A stretch of 64,000 nucleotides of DNA from assembly GCF_003967355.1 (NCBI RefSeq), contig NZ_BIFH01000024.1, positions 186,001 to 250,000 on the forward strand, read 5' to 3'. Shown here one piece after another: positions 41,567 to 49,359 of this stretch. A model generated the notes under the pieces. It ran no database searches. It was not told the origin of the DNA and saw only the letters and a program-made list of their open reading frames with translations. The translations under genes were made by a program, and so were the position numbers. This DNA comes from Embleya hyalina. GTDB lineage: Bacteria; Actinomycetota; Actinomycetes; Streptomycetales; Streptomycetaceae. How positions within the stretch are numbered: position 1 is the first letter of the stretch; each line of letters starts with the position of its first letter.

Positions 41567-42903
41567 CGATCCGGCACATCCCCGATCCGCGCGGCGCGTC
41601 GCCGACGCCGCCGCGGCCGCGGATCTTCGTCAGCCACAGCACCCGCGCCAGGCCCGACGCGGTCTGCTGTCGCTGTCTGGACGCGCGCGAGGCGCTGGTC
41701 GCGCAGCTGGCGGCCGAGGGCTTCGAGGCCGTCTACGACAAGGACTTCCTGCGCAGCGGCGACGCCTGGCAGCAGGAGATCGCCCTGGAACTGCACCGTA
41801 GTCAGGCCACCGTGCTGCTGCTGTCGCAACACGCGATGGAGTCGGCCAACGTCGGCTACGAGGCCGGCATCGCGGACGGCCGGCGGCGGGTCGACGCCCG
41901 ATATCGGTTCATCGCGCTGAAGTTGCCGGATGTACGGCGCGCGGACCTGCCCACGAGCACGCTCAAGGCGATCCACCTCGGCGAGGTGGACATGTGCGAC
42001 TGGGCCGACGACGAGATCACCGGAGGCCGGCTGCCCGCCAAGTTGCGCGCCGACCTCGACCAGATCCGGCTGTGGCACCTCGACCGGTCCTCGCCCACCC
42101 GATACGCGGTCACCGCCGCCCTGGACGGTGCCTACGAGGACCGACTGCGGGCCGCGGCCGACGTGTTGGGGGTGTGTACGCCGCCCGCCCCCGAGGTGCT
42201 GCGCGAGCGGCTGAGCGAGGCGCTGCTGACCGAGCGCGTCCCGGTGCCGCCGCCGCAACCGGACCCGCTGGTGCGGGCGTTGGGCGAGGTGTTGCCGGTG
42301 CTTCGACCGGATCCCGCGTACACGGTGGCCGATCTGAGCGTGGTCTACGCCCGGATTCCGGCGCTCGCCGCCGCGCAGCTGGGCGAGTTGGGGGCCTGTG
42401 CGGACGGGCGGGTCGCGGTGCTCGCGGCGACCCGGGACGGTACCCTGCGGGCCTACCTGCTGCGTGCCAGCGGTCGCCCGCGTCCCTGGCCGCACCTGGA
42501 GGTCACGGTGCCCGCCGGGGCACGGATGGCGGCGGACCTGGTCGCCGCGATCCGGGACGCGGTGGCCGACTATCTGGGCTACGACGGCTACGACGACCCG
42601 GAGTTGGCCGGCGAGGCCGGTTTCCGCGACGTGCTCGACGCGCACGGCCTGGAGACCGGGCCGATCGTGGTGGTCATCCGGCACCTGCCGGACGTGGCGC
42701 TGGTCCGCGAGTTGCGGGTGTGCTTCCCTCGCCTGCTGCTGCTGTTCCTCACCGATCGGACCGGTACCGGTGCGGCGATCGAGGCGATCGAGCTGGCACC
42801 GCTGACCCGGTCCGGCGAAGGGGAGTTGAAGCGTACGCACCGCCGCGCGATGCAGCTGGCCGGGCGTGCGGAGGCACCGAACCCGCCCTGGAGGCCCGCG
42901 TGA
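41563..42903 (+). CDS. TIR-domain protein with C-terminal conserved region
   Basis: 446 residues; ATG 41563 overlaps the upstream stop. Residues ~20-155 are a TIR domain: strand A RIFVSHSTR, BB-loop region EAVYDKDFLRSGDAWQQEI, strand D TVLLLSQHAMES and helix GYEAGIADG, where the Glu may be the NAD-hydrolysing residue. Residues ~160-446 are an alpha/beta domain (HLEVTVPAGARMAADLVAAI; GPIVVVIRHLPDVALVREL) reminiscent of effector-associated modules; no NTPase motif. Bacterial TIR proteins often destroy NAD+ in defence. Here it is tied to the MoxR/vWA genes by overlap. Confidence 0.85.
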   Translation: MTIRHIPDPRGASPTPPRPRIFVSHSTRARPDAVCCRCLDAREALVAQLAAEGFEAVYDKDFLRSGDAWQQEIALELHRSQATVLLLSQHAMESANVGYEAGIADGRRRVDARYRFIALKLPDVRRADLPTSTLKAIHLGEVDMCDWADDEITGGRLPAKLRADLDQIRLWHLDRSSPTRYAVTAALDGAYEDRLRAAADVLGVCTPPAPEVLRERLSEALLTERVPVPPPQPDPLVRALGEVLPVLRPDPAYTVADLSVVYARIPALAAAQLGELGACADGRVAVLAATRDGTLRAYLLRASGRPRPWPHLEVTVPAGARMAADLVAAIRDAVADYLGYDGYDDPELAGEAGFRDVLDAHGLETGPIVVVIRHLPDVALVRELRVCFPRLLLLFLTDRTGTGAAIEAIELAPLTRSGEGELKRTHRRAMQLAGRAEAPNPPWRPA

Positions 42904-43805
42904 CCGGTGGTACGGATCCGGTGCTGGAGCAGACCTGGCACGCACAACGACGGTGGTCGACCGCGGCCTCGGCGGCCAAGAACTCGGTGCGGCGCTGGCG
43001 CCTGTTCCGGTTGATCCTGGGTGTGGCGGGCGCGGTCCTGGTGACGGCCGGCACCCAGGCGTCGGGCGACCTCGGCACGGTGTTGTCGCTGATCGGCGCG
43101 TTGTGTGTGGGGCTGGTGCCGCTGGTGACGTCGCTGCGGCTGCAGCCGGAGCGGATCGAGGCGTGGACCCGGACGAGGTCGGTCAGCGAGGCGCTCAAGA
43201 GCGAGGTCTACCTGTATCTGACGGCGAGCCGGCCCTACGCCGGCACCGAGTCCGAGCGCCGGACGGCGCTGACCGCGCGGCGCGCCGCCCTCGAGGACGC
43301 GGCCGGCGATCTGCTCGCGTTGTTGCCGCAGGCGGCGCCGGGGGTGTACCCGTTGTTGCCGCCCGTGCACGACGTGGACGGCTACGTGCGGGAGCGGATC
43401 GACCACCAGGCGGACGTCTACTACGGCACGCAGGTGATCCGCATGCGGCGCGGGCTGGTCCGGATCCAGTTCGCCGAGTTCGTGTTGGCGATCACCGGCA
43501 TGGCCCTCGCGGTGGTGGCGGGGACGGCCGGCGGCTCCGGGGCGGGGGCGTGGGTGCCCGTGGTGACCACCGTGTCGGCCTCGGTGATGTTGTACGGGTA
43601 CGGCGTGCGCTATCAGGAGAACCTGATCTCGTTCGCCCGCACGGCCGAGCAGTTGCGCCGGTTGCGCGACGATCGTTTCGCGCGGATGCCGCTGGATCCG
43701 GCCGAGGAGGCCCGGTTCGTGGAGCGGTGCGAGAACGTCTTCTCGATCGAGACGCAGGGGTGGATGGCCCGGGCGGCGAGCGCGGATCCGGGACCGGTGC
43801 AGTGA
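42900..43805 (+). CDS. DUF4231/SLATT-like membrane protein
   Basis: 301 residues; GTG 42900 overlaps the TIR stop. Two paired hydrophobic hairpins (~residues 36-80 and ~190-235) flank cytosolic helical parts; the opening LEQTWHAQRRWSTAASAAKN and RWRLFRLILGVAGAV is the DUF4231/SLATT pattern. The C-terminal helix (GVRYQENLISFARTAEQLRR) completes the family layout. SLATT proteins are predicted pore-forming or membrane-perturbing effectors in nucleotide-signalled and other conflict systems. Last gene of the five-gene chain. Confidence 0.8.
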   Translation: MTGGTDPVLEQTWHAQRRWSTAASAAKNSVRRWRLFRLILGVAGAVLVTAGTQASGDLGTVLSLIGALCVGLVPLVTSLRLQPERIEAWTRTRSVSEALKSEVYLYLTASRPYAGTESERRTALTARRAALEDAAGDLLALLPQAAPGVYPLLPPVHDVDGYVRERIDHQADVYYGTQVIRMRRGLVRIQFAEFVLAITGMALAVVAGTAGGSGAGAWVPVVTTVSASVMLYGYGVRYQENLISFARTAEQLRRLRDDRFARMPLDPAEEARFVERCENVFSIETQGWMARAASADPGPVQ

Positions 43806-43859
43806 CCCGGGCGGACGGGGTGGGCAACCGGCCCGGCGGTGACGGTTGGTGACGGAGCG

Positions 43860-45002
43860 TCAGGCCGTCCGACTACGGAGCGGAGCGGTCGTCGGGTCGA
43901 CCGACTCCTCGGCACGGCCGTGCATCGGTTCGTCCGGGAGGACGTCCGGCACGGCGTACGGACCCGAGTGCAGGCCCCAGTCGTAGTAGCCGCGGATCCA
44001 GTTGCGCATGCCCTCGACGCTCATCTCCACCGCGATGCGATCGGCGGTGCCCAGTCCGAGTTCGCCGCAGATCTGCGGCATGTACGCCTGGAGCGTCATG
44101 AACGTGTCGAGTTGTTCGTAGGTCATCCGGGTCGCCTCGCGCAGGGCGACGTCGTACGAGCAGTCGAGCCGATCGCGCAGCACCGCGACCAGATTGTGCG
44201 AGGCGACCCGGCGGCCGCGACGGCCGGGCGACTGGATGTCGTTGATGTACGCGATGGTGTCCGTCGCCGCCTCGCGCAGCCTGCGCATCAGCGGATGCGC
44301 CTGGATCTGCGGGGGTACCTCGAATCGGCGGCTGCGCTCGATCGCGTCGAGCGAGTGCGGGATCCCGGCGGTGTTGCGGCGCATCACCCGGTAGGAGTCG
44401 AGGTCGGGCACCGCGCGGGACTCGCTCATCCGCATCTCGGACGCGTGCGCGGCCAGGAATCTCGCCCAATTCGCCGCGAATCGGTTCTGCCAGGTCACCG
44501 AGGTGCCCTCGGACATCGAGGCCCACACCTCGGACCAGGCCAGCGTGATCGGGGAGACCAGGTCGGGCGGGGTGCCGGGTTCGCGGAACGGGATGGTGAT
44601 CAACTCGCGGGCGATCTCGGCGACCCGGTCCGGGCGTTCGGGGGAACGGGGGCGCAGGACGGCGGCGCCGGCCGGGCTCGGCTTGGCGTCGGTGCGGGAG
44701 TATGCCTCGGTGCCCGGGCCGGTGTCGCAGTCGTCGTCGAACAGGAAGGCGAGCGCGAACCAGTTCATCAACAGGAACTGGTCGTCGGCGGACGCGTGCG
44801 GGTAGGTGCGGCCGACCGCTTCCGGCAGGTCCCACGCGATGTATTCGCGCATGCCGTCCTCGGTGCGGATCAGCCCGCGTTCGCGGACCCAGGCGAGGTG
44901 GCGGCTTCGGGCGTGGTCCAGGTACGGACTGATCGGGGCCTCGAACGGTATCGAGAACAGCACATCCTGCGGCACCTGGTCTCCCACCGGTTGCGTGATC
45001 AT
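43860..45002 (-). CDS. Class I terpene cyclase
   Basis: 380 residues from ATG 45002. The Asp-rich metal motif FLFDDDCDT (~residues 87-95) lies at the usual place. The second metal motif region NDIQSPGRRG (~residues 254-263) keeps N and S of the NSE triad ((N/D)DxxSxxxE), but the final Glu position is not acidic. The late WIRGYYDW (~residue 338) corresponds to the conserved W/RY segment. Length and motifs fit bacterial sesquiterpene or similar cyclases acting on farnesyl- or geranyl-diphosphate. No prenyltransferase is adjacent; a flavin monooxygenase lies upstream on the same strand, 140 bp away. Confidence 0.87.
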   Translation of the reverse strand: MITQPVGDQVPQDVLFSIPFEAPISPYLDHARSRHLAWVRERGLIRTEDGMREYIAWDLPEAVGRTYPHASADDQFLLMNWFALAFLFDDDCDTGPGTEAYSRTDAKPSPAGAAVLRPRSPERPDRVAEIARELITIPFREPGTPPDLVSPITLAWSEVWASMSEGTSVTWQNRFAANWARFLAAHASEMRMSESRAVPDLDSYRVMRRNTAGIPHSLDAIERSRRFEVPPQIQAHPLMRRLREAATDTIAYINDIQSPGRRGRRVASHNLVAVLRDRLDCSYDVALREATRMTYEQLDTFMTLQAYMPQICGELGLGTADRIAVEMSVEGMRNWIRGYYDWGLHSGPYAVPDVLPDEPMHGRAEESVDPTTAPLRSRTA

Positions 45003-45074
45003 TGTTATGCCGCATCGGCGTCGCCGGCGCAAGATCCTTTGTGTGTGCGGAGGGTGACGTCGACGGGAGCTTCG

Positions 45075-45119
45075 ACACGTACGGTGATACGTGTAGGGCA
45101 CCTGTGCCGGCACGTGCCC
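45075..45119. promoter_or_regulatory. Inverted repeats upstream of the terpene cyclase
   Basis: ACACGTA-cggtga-TACGTGT (45075-45094) has perfect 7-bp arms. Just beyond, GGGCAC...GTGCCC (45096-45119) encloses the perfect palindrome GTGCCGGCAC (45104-45113). They lie 73-117 bp before the cyclase ATG, a suitable place for an operator; the second could also end transcription of the upstream monooxygenase gene. Confidence 0.5.
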
Positions 45120-45142
45120 CGGGCTCGCGGACCGGCTCCGGG

Positions 45143-46378
45143 TCAGGCCGCGATGTGAGCGGTGCTCTCGGTGGAGAGCAGTGCCTTCAGGTCGTGTACG
45201 GCGGCGCGGCCGGCCCGGTTGGCGCCGATCGTGCTCGCCGAAGGACCGTACCCCACAAGGTGGATGCGCGGGTCGCGCGCGGTGCGGGTGCCCTCCATGC
45301 GGATGCCGCCGCCCGGCTCGCGCAGGTCCAGCGGCGCCAAGTGCCGCAGTACCGCCCGGAATCCGGTCGCCCACACGATCGCGTCGGCGCGGATCTCGGT
45401 CCCGTCGGCCCAGGCCACGCCGAACGGGGTGACGCGGTCGAAGATCGGCAGCCGGGTGAGCACCCCGTGCTCGCGCGCGGCCCGCACCGCGGCGGTCGGC
45501 GGCAGCCCGGTCACGCTCACCACGCTCTCCGGCGGCAGCCCCGCCCGGACCCGCTCCTCCACCCGGGCCACCACCGCCCGGCCGACCTCGGCGTCGAACC
45601 CGCCCTCGCGGAAGACCGGCGGCCGTCGGGTCACCCACGTGGTGGTGCCGACCTCGGCGATCTCGGCGAGCGCGTGGATCGCCGACGTGCCGCCGCCCAC
45701 CACGACCACGTGCCGCCCGGCGAACTCGGCCGGGCCGCGATAGTCGGCCATGTGCAGTTGCCGACCCCGGAACCCGCCGGCTCCCGGGTAGTAGGGGATG
45801 AACGGATGCCGCCAGGTCCCGGTGGCGTTGATCAGCGCCCGCGCCGTCCAGACGCCGCGATCGGTCTCGACCGTCAGCGACTCGGCGGGGAGGCCGGACG
45901 CGGAGCCGTCGGTGTCGCGGGCGTCGCCGGCCACGCCTGCGGATGCCTGTTCACCGCTCCCGGACGCCCCCTCGCCGCCCACCCCCGACCGCACCGCGCG
46001 CACCACCACCGGCCGTACGACCGCGAGCTCGAAGGCCGCCTCGTAGGCCGCGAAGTACTCCGGCAGCGCCTCGAACGCGGGCCGCGTCGGGTCGATGTCC
46101 GGCACCGCCATCCCCGGCAGCTCGTGGATGCCGTGTACGGCCTCCATCAGCAGGGTCGGCCAGCGGTGCCGCCACGCCCCGCCCGGCCCCTCGTCGGCGT
46201 CGAGCACCACGAACGACAGCCCCGACCGGCGCAGATGGTAGGCCGCGGCGAGACCGGCCTGTCCGGCGCCGATCACCACGACGTCCACCGCCGCGCGTCC
46301 CGTCCCGGCCGAAGCCCCGCCCCCGAGCCGAGGAGCCGGCCCGGTCGATGTCGTCGTCGCGTTCACCGTCTCGGTCAC
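45143..46378 (-). CDS. Flavin-containing monooxygenase-like oxidoreductase
   Basis: 411 residues from GTG 46378 (no clear ribosome site; GTG 46363 possible). An FAD Rossmann site VVIGAGQAGLAAAYHL (~residue 25), a GAWRHRW segment and a second NAD(P) site VVVVGGGTSAIHALAEI (~222) place it in the FMO/CzcO-like group (Baeyer-Villiger or N-hydroxylase relatives). The late ATGFRAVLRHL motif is also typical. A Gly/Ser/Ala-rich insert (~130-160) is unusual. It may tailor the terpene made by the neighbouring cyclase, but a palindromic gap separates them, so this is inference. Confidence 0.85.
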   Translation of the reverse strand: MTETVNATTTSTGPAPRLGGGASAGTGRAAVDVVVIGAGQAGLAAAYHLRRSGLSFVVLDADEGPGGAWRHRWPTLLMEAVHGIHELPGMAVPDIDPTRPAFEALPEYFAAYEAAFELAVVRPVVVRAVRSGVGGEGASGSGEQASAGVAGDARDTDGSASGLPAESLTVETDRGVWTARALINATGTWRHPFIPYYPGAGGFRGRQLHMADYRGPAEFAGRHVVVVGGGTSAIHALAEIAEVGTTTWVTRRPPVFREGGFDAEVGRAVVARVEERVRAGLPPESVVSVTGLPPTAAVRAAREHGVLTRLPIFDRVTPFGVAWADGTEIRADAIVWATGFRAVLRHLAPLDLREPGGGIRMEGTRTARDPRIHLVGYGPSASTIGANRAGRAAVHDLKALLSTESTAHIAA

Positions 46379-46416
46379 ACGAGCGAGAACGGCCGGGCCG
46401 CGTGGTTGCTTCCCGA

Positions 46417-46767
46417 TCAGCCCGTGGCGTCGACCACCACCACGATCCCGATCACCTGACCGGCCACGGTCACCAGGCCCAGCCACCGCCGTACCGCGCG
46501 CAGCGTCCACCCCGGCAGGGCCATCGACAGGGTGGCCAGAAGCAGCGCGAGCAGACTCGTGCCGAAGGCGACCAGCGAGCCGTCGGCCGGACCGACGGTC
46601 GGCTCCCGGCAGCCCCAACGCTCCATGCAGTCGTTCGTGGCGTTCCAGTACCCGGCGAGCACGACCGTGCAGTCGACCACGACCAGGAGCACCGTGCCGA
46701 GGAACAGCGCCCAGCCCACGAGCAGCGCGCGCACGTCGTGTTCCGGCGCCTCCTCGGGCCCGGTCAC
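46417..46767 (-). CDS. Small three-span membrane protein
   Basis: 116 residues; GTG 46767 overlaps the upstream stop by 4 bp. Hydrophobic segments at ~13-35, ~65-85 and ~95-113; a loop between the first two holds two Cys (NDCMERWGC) likely paired outside. No family is recognised. Third gene of a coupled set of three. Confidence 0.7.
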   Translation of the reverse strand: MTGPEEAPEHDVRALLVGWALFLGTVLLVVVDCTVVLAGYWNATNDCMERWGCREPTVGPADGSLVAFGTSLLALLLATLSMALPGWTLRAVRRWLGLVTVAGQVIGIVVVVDATG

Positions 46768-47426
46768 TCGGGGTCCGCCCCGAGCAGCCGGCCGAGTTGT
46801 TCCTGGCAGCGGTCGAGTCGGGCCTGGAGCAGGGTGACCTCGGCGACCAGCTGCGGGACGAGGTCGCCCTCGCCGCGCGGCACGTACGGGCTCGCGTCGG
46901 CGGCCACCGGCACGTCGGCCAGGCGCGCGTACGAGCCGAACGACAACCCCACCCGCCCGACCGCGCACCCGGTACAGCTGCCGATCAGACCGCGCCGGCC
47001 CACCACCCCGGTGCCGGCGTCGACGAGGAGTTCGGCCGGGTTGCCGCACCGGCACGCGCCCACCCACACCGAGGCGACCCGCTGCCGGCCGGATCGGAAG
47101 CCGCGCTCGTAGCGGATGTAGCGGCCGAGCACGTCCACCCGCAGCAGTGCCGCGTGCCGATACTCGGTGACGCACATCAGGGCGCGCGCCTCCGCCCGGT
47201 CCGCGAGGCTGTAGAACCCGCAGTCGCAGCGCGGCGCCGGCGGGGCGTGCCGCCGACCGTACGCGCAGTGCGCCTCGGCGTCGACCTCGTACGCCCGGCT
47301 CCGCCCGATCGACACCCCGGCGAACGCGGCTCGATCACCGTCCGCCGACAGCAGCAGTCCGGCGACCTTGTACCCCACGGGCGCGACGCCCGGGCGCTCC
47401 TCGGGCAGCCGCCGCCGGCCGATCAT
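46764..47426 (-). CDS. Cysteine-rich putative zinc-binding protein
   Basis: 220 residues; ATG 47426 overlaps the stop of a 55-residue gene upstream. Cys pairs in PRCDCGFYSL (~residue 67), GACRCGNPAEL (~125) and GSCTGCAVG (~150) could hold one or two zinc ions. A C-terminal coiled-coil-like helix (LVAEVTLLQARLDRCQEQL) suggests dimerisation. Similar proteins with the CxCGFY pattern occur in streptomycetes without known function. It lies between a tiny protein and a membrane protein in one operon. Confidence 0.72.
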   Translation of the reverse strand: MIGRRRLPEERPGVAPVGYKVAGLLLSADGDRAAFAGVSIGRSRAYEVDAEAHCAYGRRHAPPAPRCDCGFYSLADRAEARALMCVTEYRHAALLRVDVLGRYIRYERGFRSGRQRVASVWVGACRCGNPAELLVDAGTGVVGRRGLIGSCTGCAVGRVGLSFGSYARLADVPVAADASPYVPRGEGDLVPQLVAEVTLLQARLDRCQEQLGRLLGADPE

Positions 47427-47590
47427 CGCCCGCCGGCCGCCGACGGCACCTCGGCCGGCGGCACCGGGAGGGTGCGTTCGCCGCGCTCCCGTCCGTCCCC
47501 GGACCCGGTCGCCGCCGCGCCGACCGCCTCCTCGTCCCGTCGTGTCCGCTCCACGACCTCACCCGTCGCCACCGGCCTGCCGAGCTGCAT
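47423..47590 (-). CDS. 55-residue protein opening a coupled three-gene operon
   Basis: ATG 47590 is preceded by the strong site GGGAGGGG, and the stop overlaps the next ATG (ATGA), which supports a real gene despite its length. The sequence (MQLGRPVATGEVVERTRRDE) is charged and then Gly/Ala/Pro-rich; no domain. A translational-coupling leader peptide is an alternative role. Gap 47591-47832 holds its promoter and no gene. Confidence 0.55.
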   Translation of the reverse strand: MQLGRPVATGEVVERTRRDEEAVGAAATGSGDGRERGERTLPVPPAEVPSAAGGR

Positions 47591-47832
47591 GGATTCCCCT
47601 CCCGGGATGAGTACCGCCCGTCGACACCGCCGGCGACCCGCCCGACGACACCGCTGTGCACGCTTCCCAGGAATGTTCACCCGCCGCGCCCGCACCCACA
47701 CCCCGCGACCCGATCGGCACAAATCACCCATCGGATCCGGCCAAACCAACCAACAGGTAACCGTGTCGCAAAGCTCTCCCGAACCTTGCTATCCTTGCGA
47801 TGCACGCGGGGCGCAACCCCCGCGCACCACTC

Positions 47833-47916
47833 GTCCGGGTGGCGGAATTGGCAGACGCGCTAGCTTGAGGTGCTAGTGCCCGAAAGGGCTTGGGGGTTCA
47901 AGTCCCCCCTCGGACA
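47833..47916 (+). tRNA. tRNA-Leu (anticodon GAG)
   Basis: Class II cloverleaf. Acceptor GTCCGGG/CTCGGAC, D-arm GGCGGAATTGGCAGAC, anticodon stem CTAGC/GCTAG with loop TTGAGGT (anticodon GAG at 47867-47869), long variable arm (GCCCGAAAGGGC), and T-arm GGGGG-TTCAAGT-CCCCC. A discriminator at 47916; CCA is not encoded. It reads CUC and CUU. Confidence 0.97.
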
Positions 47917-48105
47917 CCGAGGAATATCGGCGAGCGTCATCGCCCACAGGCTGCATACGACACGTGCGGATCGAGACTCGTCTCGGTCCGCACGTGTCGT
48001 ATACCCGTGTCGTATGCCCGGGGCCGGGTCGGGGGACGCCGGCTCGGGTGGGCCGCTCGTGGATGGGGGCGAGGGCGGCCGGGGGGACGGGCCGGCCGGT
48101 CGCGG

Positions 48106-48834
48106 TCAGGAGTCGACGTGGGTTGCCATTCCGTCGAGCAGGAATTCGAGGCCGACGGCGAAACTGTGGTCCCAGTCGGTGTCGGCGATGTAGTTGTGGG
48201 CGGCGACGGTCGGATAGCAGTCGCGTTGGCTTTCCAGGTATTCCTGGCCGATCCGGGTCTCCTCCGGCGAAAGCTGGAGGCTGGATTGGGTGGCGGTCGC
48301 GCCCATCACATGGTTATAGAGTGCCCAGGTCGCCGGGTTCAGCCGATTCTCGGCCAGTCCGGCACGGAGCAGTGCCGATTGCAGGAATTCCATCCAGGTC
48401 AGGAAATTCGGGCCTATCAGCGGGCGCTGCCGCGAAGGTACCGTGGCCGCCCACGGATGGCGCAGCATGGCCTGGCGCCAATCGTTGATCAGTGCCGCGA
48501 TATCGTCCCGGGGGCTGGCGGTGTGTCCGGTCGGAACCGGTGCCTCGCCGAAGATCGCGTCCACGGCCAGGTCGATGACGTCGTCCTTCGTCGCCACGTG
48601 CCAATAGAGCGTGGTCGCGCCCACCTGAAGCTTTTCCGCCAGCCGACGCATCGTCAGCCGTTCCATGCCCTCTTCGTCCAACAGGGCGACGGCCGCCTGA
48701 ATGATGCGGGCCCGGGTGAGTGGTGGCTCGCCGCTTTTGTTTCCGCGCGAGGGGCGCAGCCAGACATTGCCGACGCTCCGGCCGGCATGGCTACCCGAAT
48801 TCTGCTCTTTATCTACGATGACCTTCACCTCCAT
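48106..48834 (-). CDS. TetR-family regulator of the biosynthetic cluster
   Basis: 242 residues from ATG 48834 (further in-frame starts lie upstream to 48876). HTH at ~residues 38-82 (LTMRRLAEKLQVGATTLYWH) with the LYWHVATKDD turn, and a TetR_C_1-type ligand domain. Base composition is less GC-biased than in neighbouring housekeeping genes. Divergent from a drug-exporter gene with repeats between, the layout of an exporter repressor that responds to the cluster product. Confidence 0.92.
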   Translation of the reverse strand: MEVKVIVDKEQNSGSHAGRSVGNVWLRPSRGNKSGEPPLTRARIIQAAVALLDEEGMERLTMRRLAEKLQVGATTLYWHVATKDDVIDLAVDAIFGEAPVPTGHTASPRDDIAALINDWRQAMLRHPWAATVPSRQRPLIGPNFLTWMEFLQSALLRAGLAENRLNPATWALYNHVMGATATQSSLQLSPEETRIGQEYLESQRDCYPTVAAHNYIADTDWDHSFAVGLEFLLDGMATHVDS

Positions 48835-48876
48835 ATTCACGTGGCCGCCCCGATAAAGGTGCGCACAACGTATCAC

Positions 48877-49359
48877 CGCGTGTCCCGCCCGAGTCTGGCA
48901 TGACCCGTGGTCGGGTTAGTCCCGATCTCCGTGTGGTTCGTCGGGTCGGGGCCGATCCGTTTCCGTTCCGCTGTCGTGCATTTCGGGGTCGAGACCCCGG
49001 GAAACGGACGGCGTACCCCCGATTCGCGCCGCCGCCCGCCGTGGCCGCCCCGACGCGGGAGGGCACGGGTGCGGTGCCGGTCGGGACCGACCGCACACCG
49101 CCTCCCCATGGTGACGGCCCGCCACCGGCGGGCACGAACCGCCTCCCCACGAAGGGGTGACCCACGCCGCCGCCGGGGCGATTCGAAATTTGGTGTCGAT
49201 TTCGAACTCCATTGATTTCAGGGGCAGTTGGTGACCTCGGACGGCTTCGCGCGGGCTGTCGAGCGCACGGATTCGGAGCGTTACCGCGCGTCGGGCTGTA
49301 GTACGCTCGTCGACTACTAGACCATCGTTCGAGTAACTAGACCGAAGTGCGAGTTGGTT
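48877..49359. other. Divergent control region of the cluster
   Basis: A gap of almost 500 bp without a credible gene. It carries two direct copies of ACTAGACC (49316-49323 and 49336-49343) and, just before, the inverted pair GTAGT/ACTAC. Bases 48880-49150 are GC-rich with open but unsupported frames. Confidence 0.55.
49316..49343. promoter_or_regulatory. Direct repeat ACTAGACC spaced by 20 bp
   Basis: Two identical octamers have starts exactly 20 bp apart, so both face the same side of the helix, 17-44 bp before the exporter start. Candidate binding site of the divergent TetR protein or of another cluster regulator. Confidence 0.55.

Noticed and set aside
22125-45002. P450 and terpene cyclase as one terpene cluster
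   Set aside because: They are about 20 kb apart with the Tad locus and the MoxR chain between; similarity of the P450 to terpene oxidases alone does not link them.
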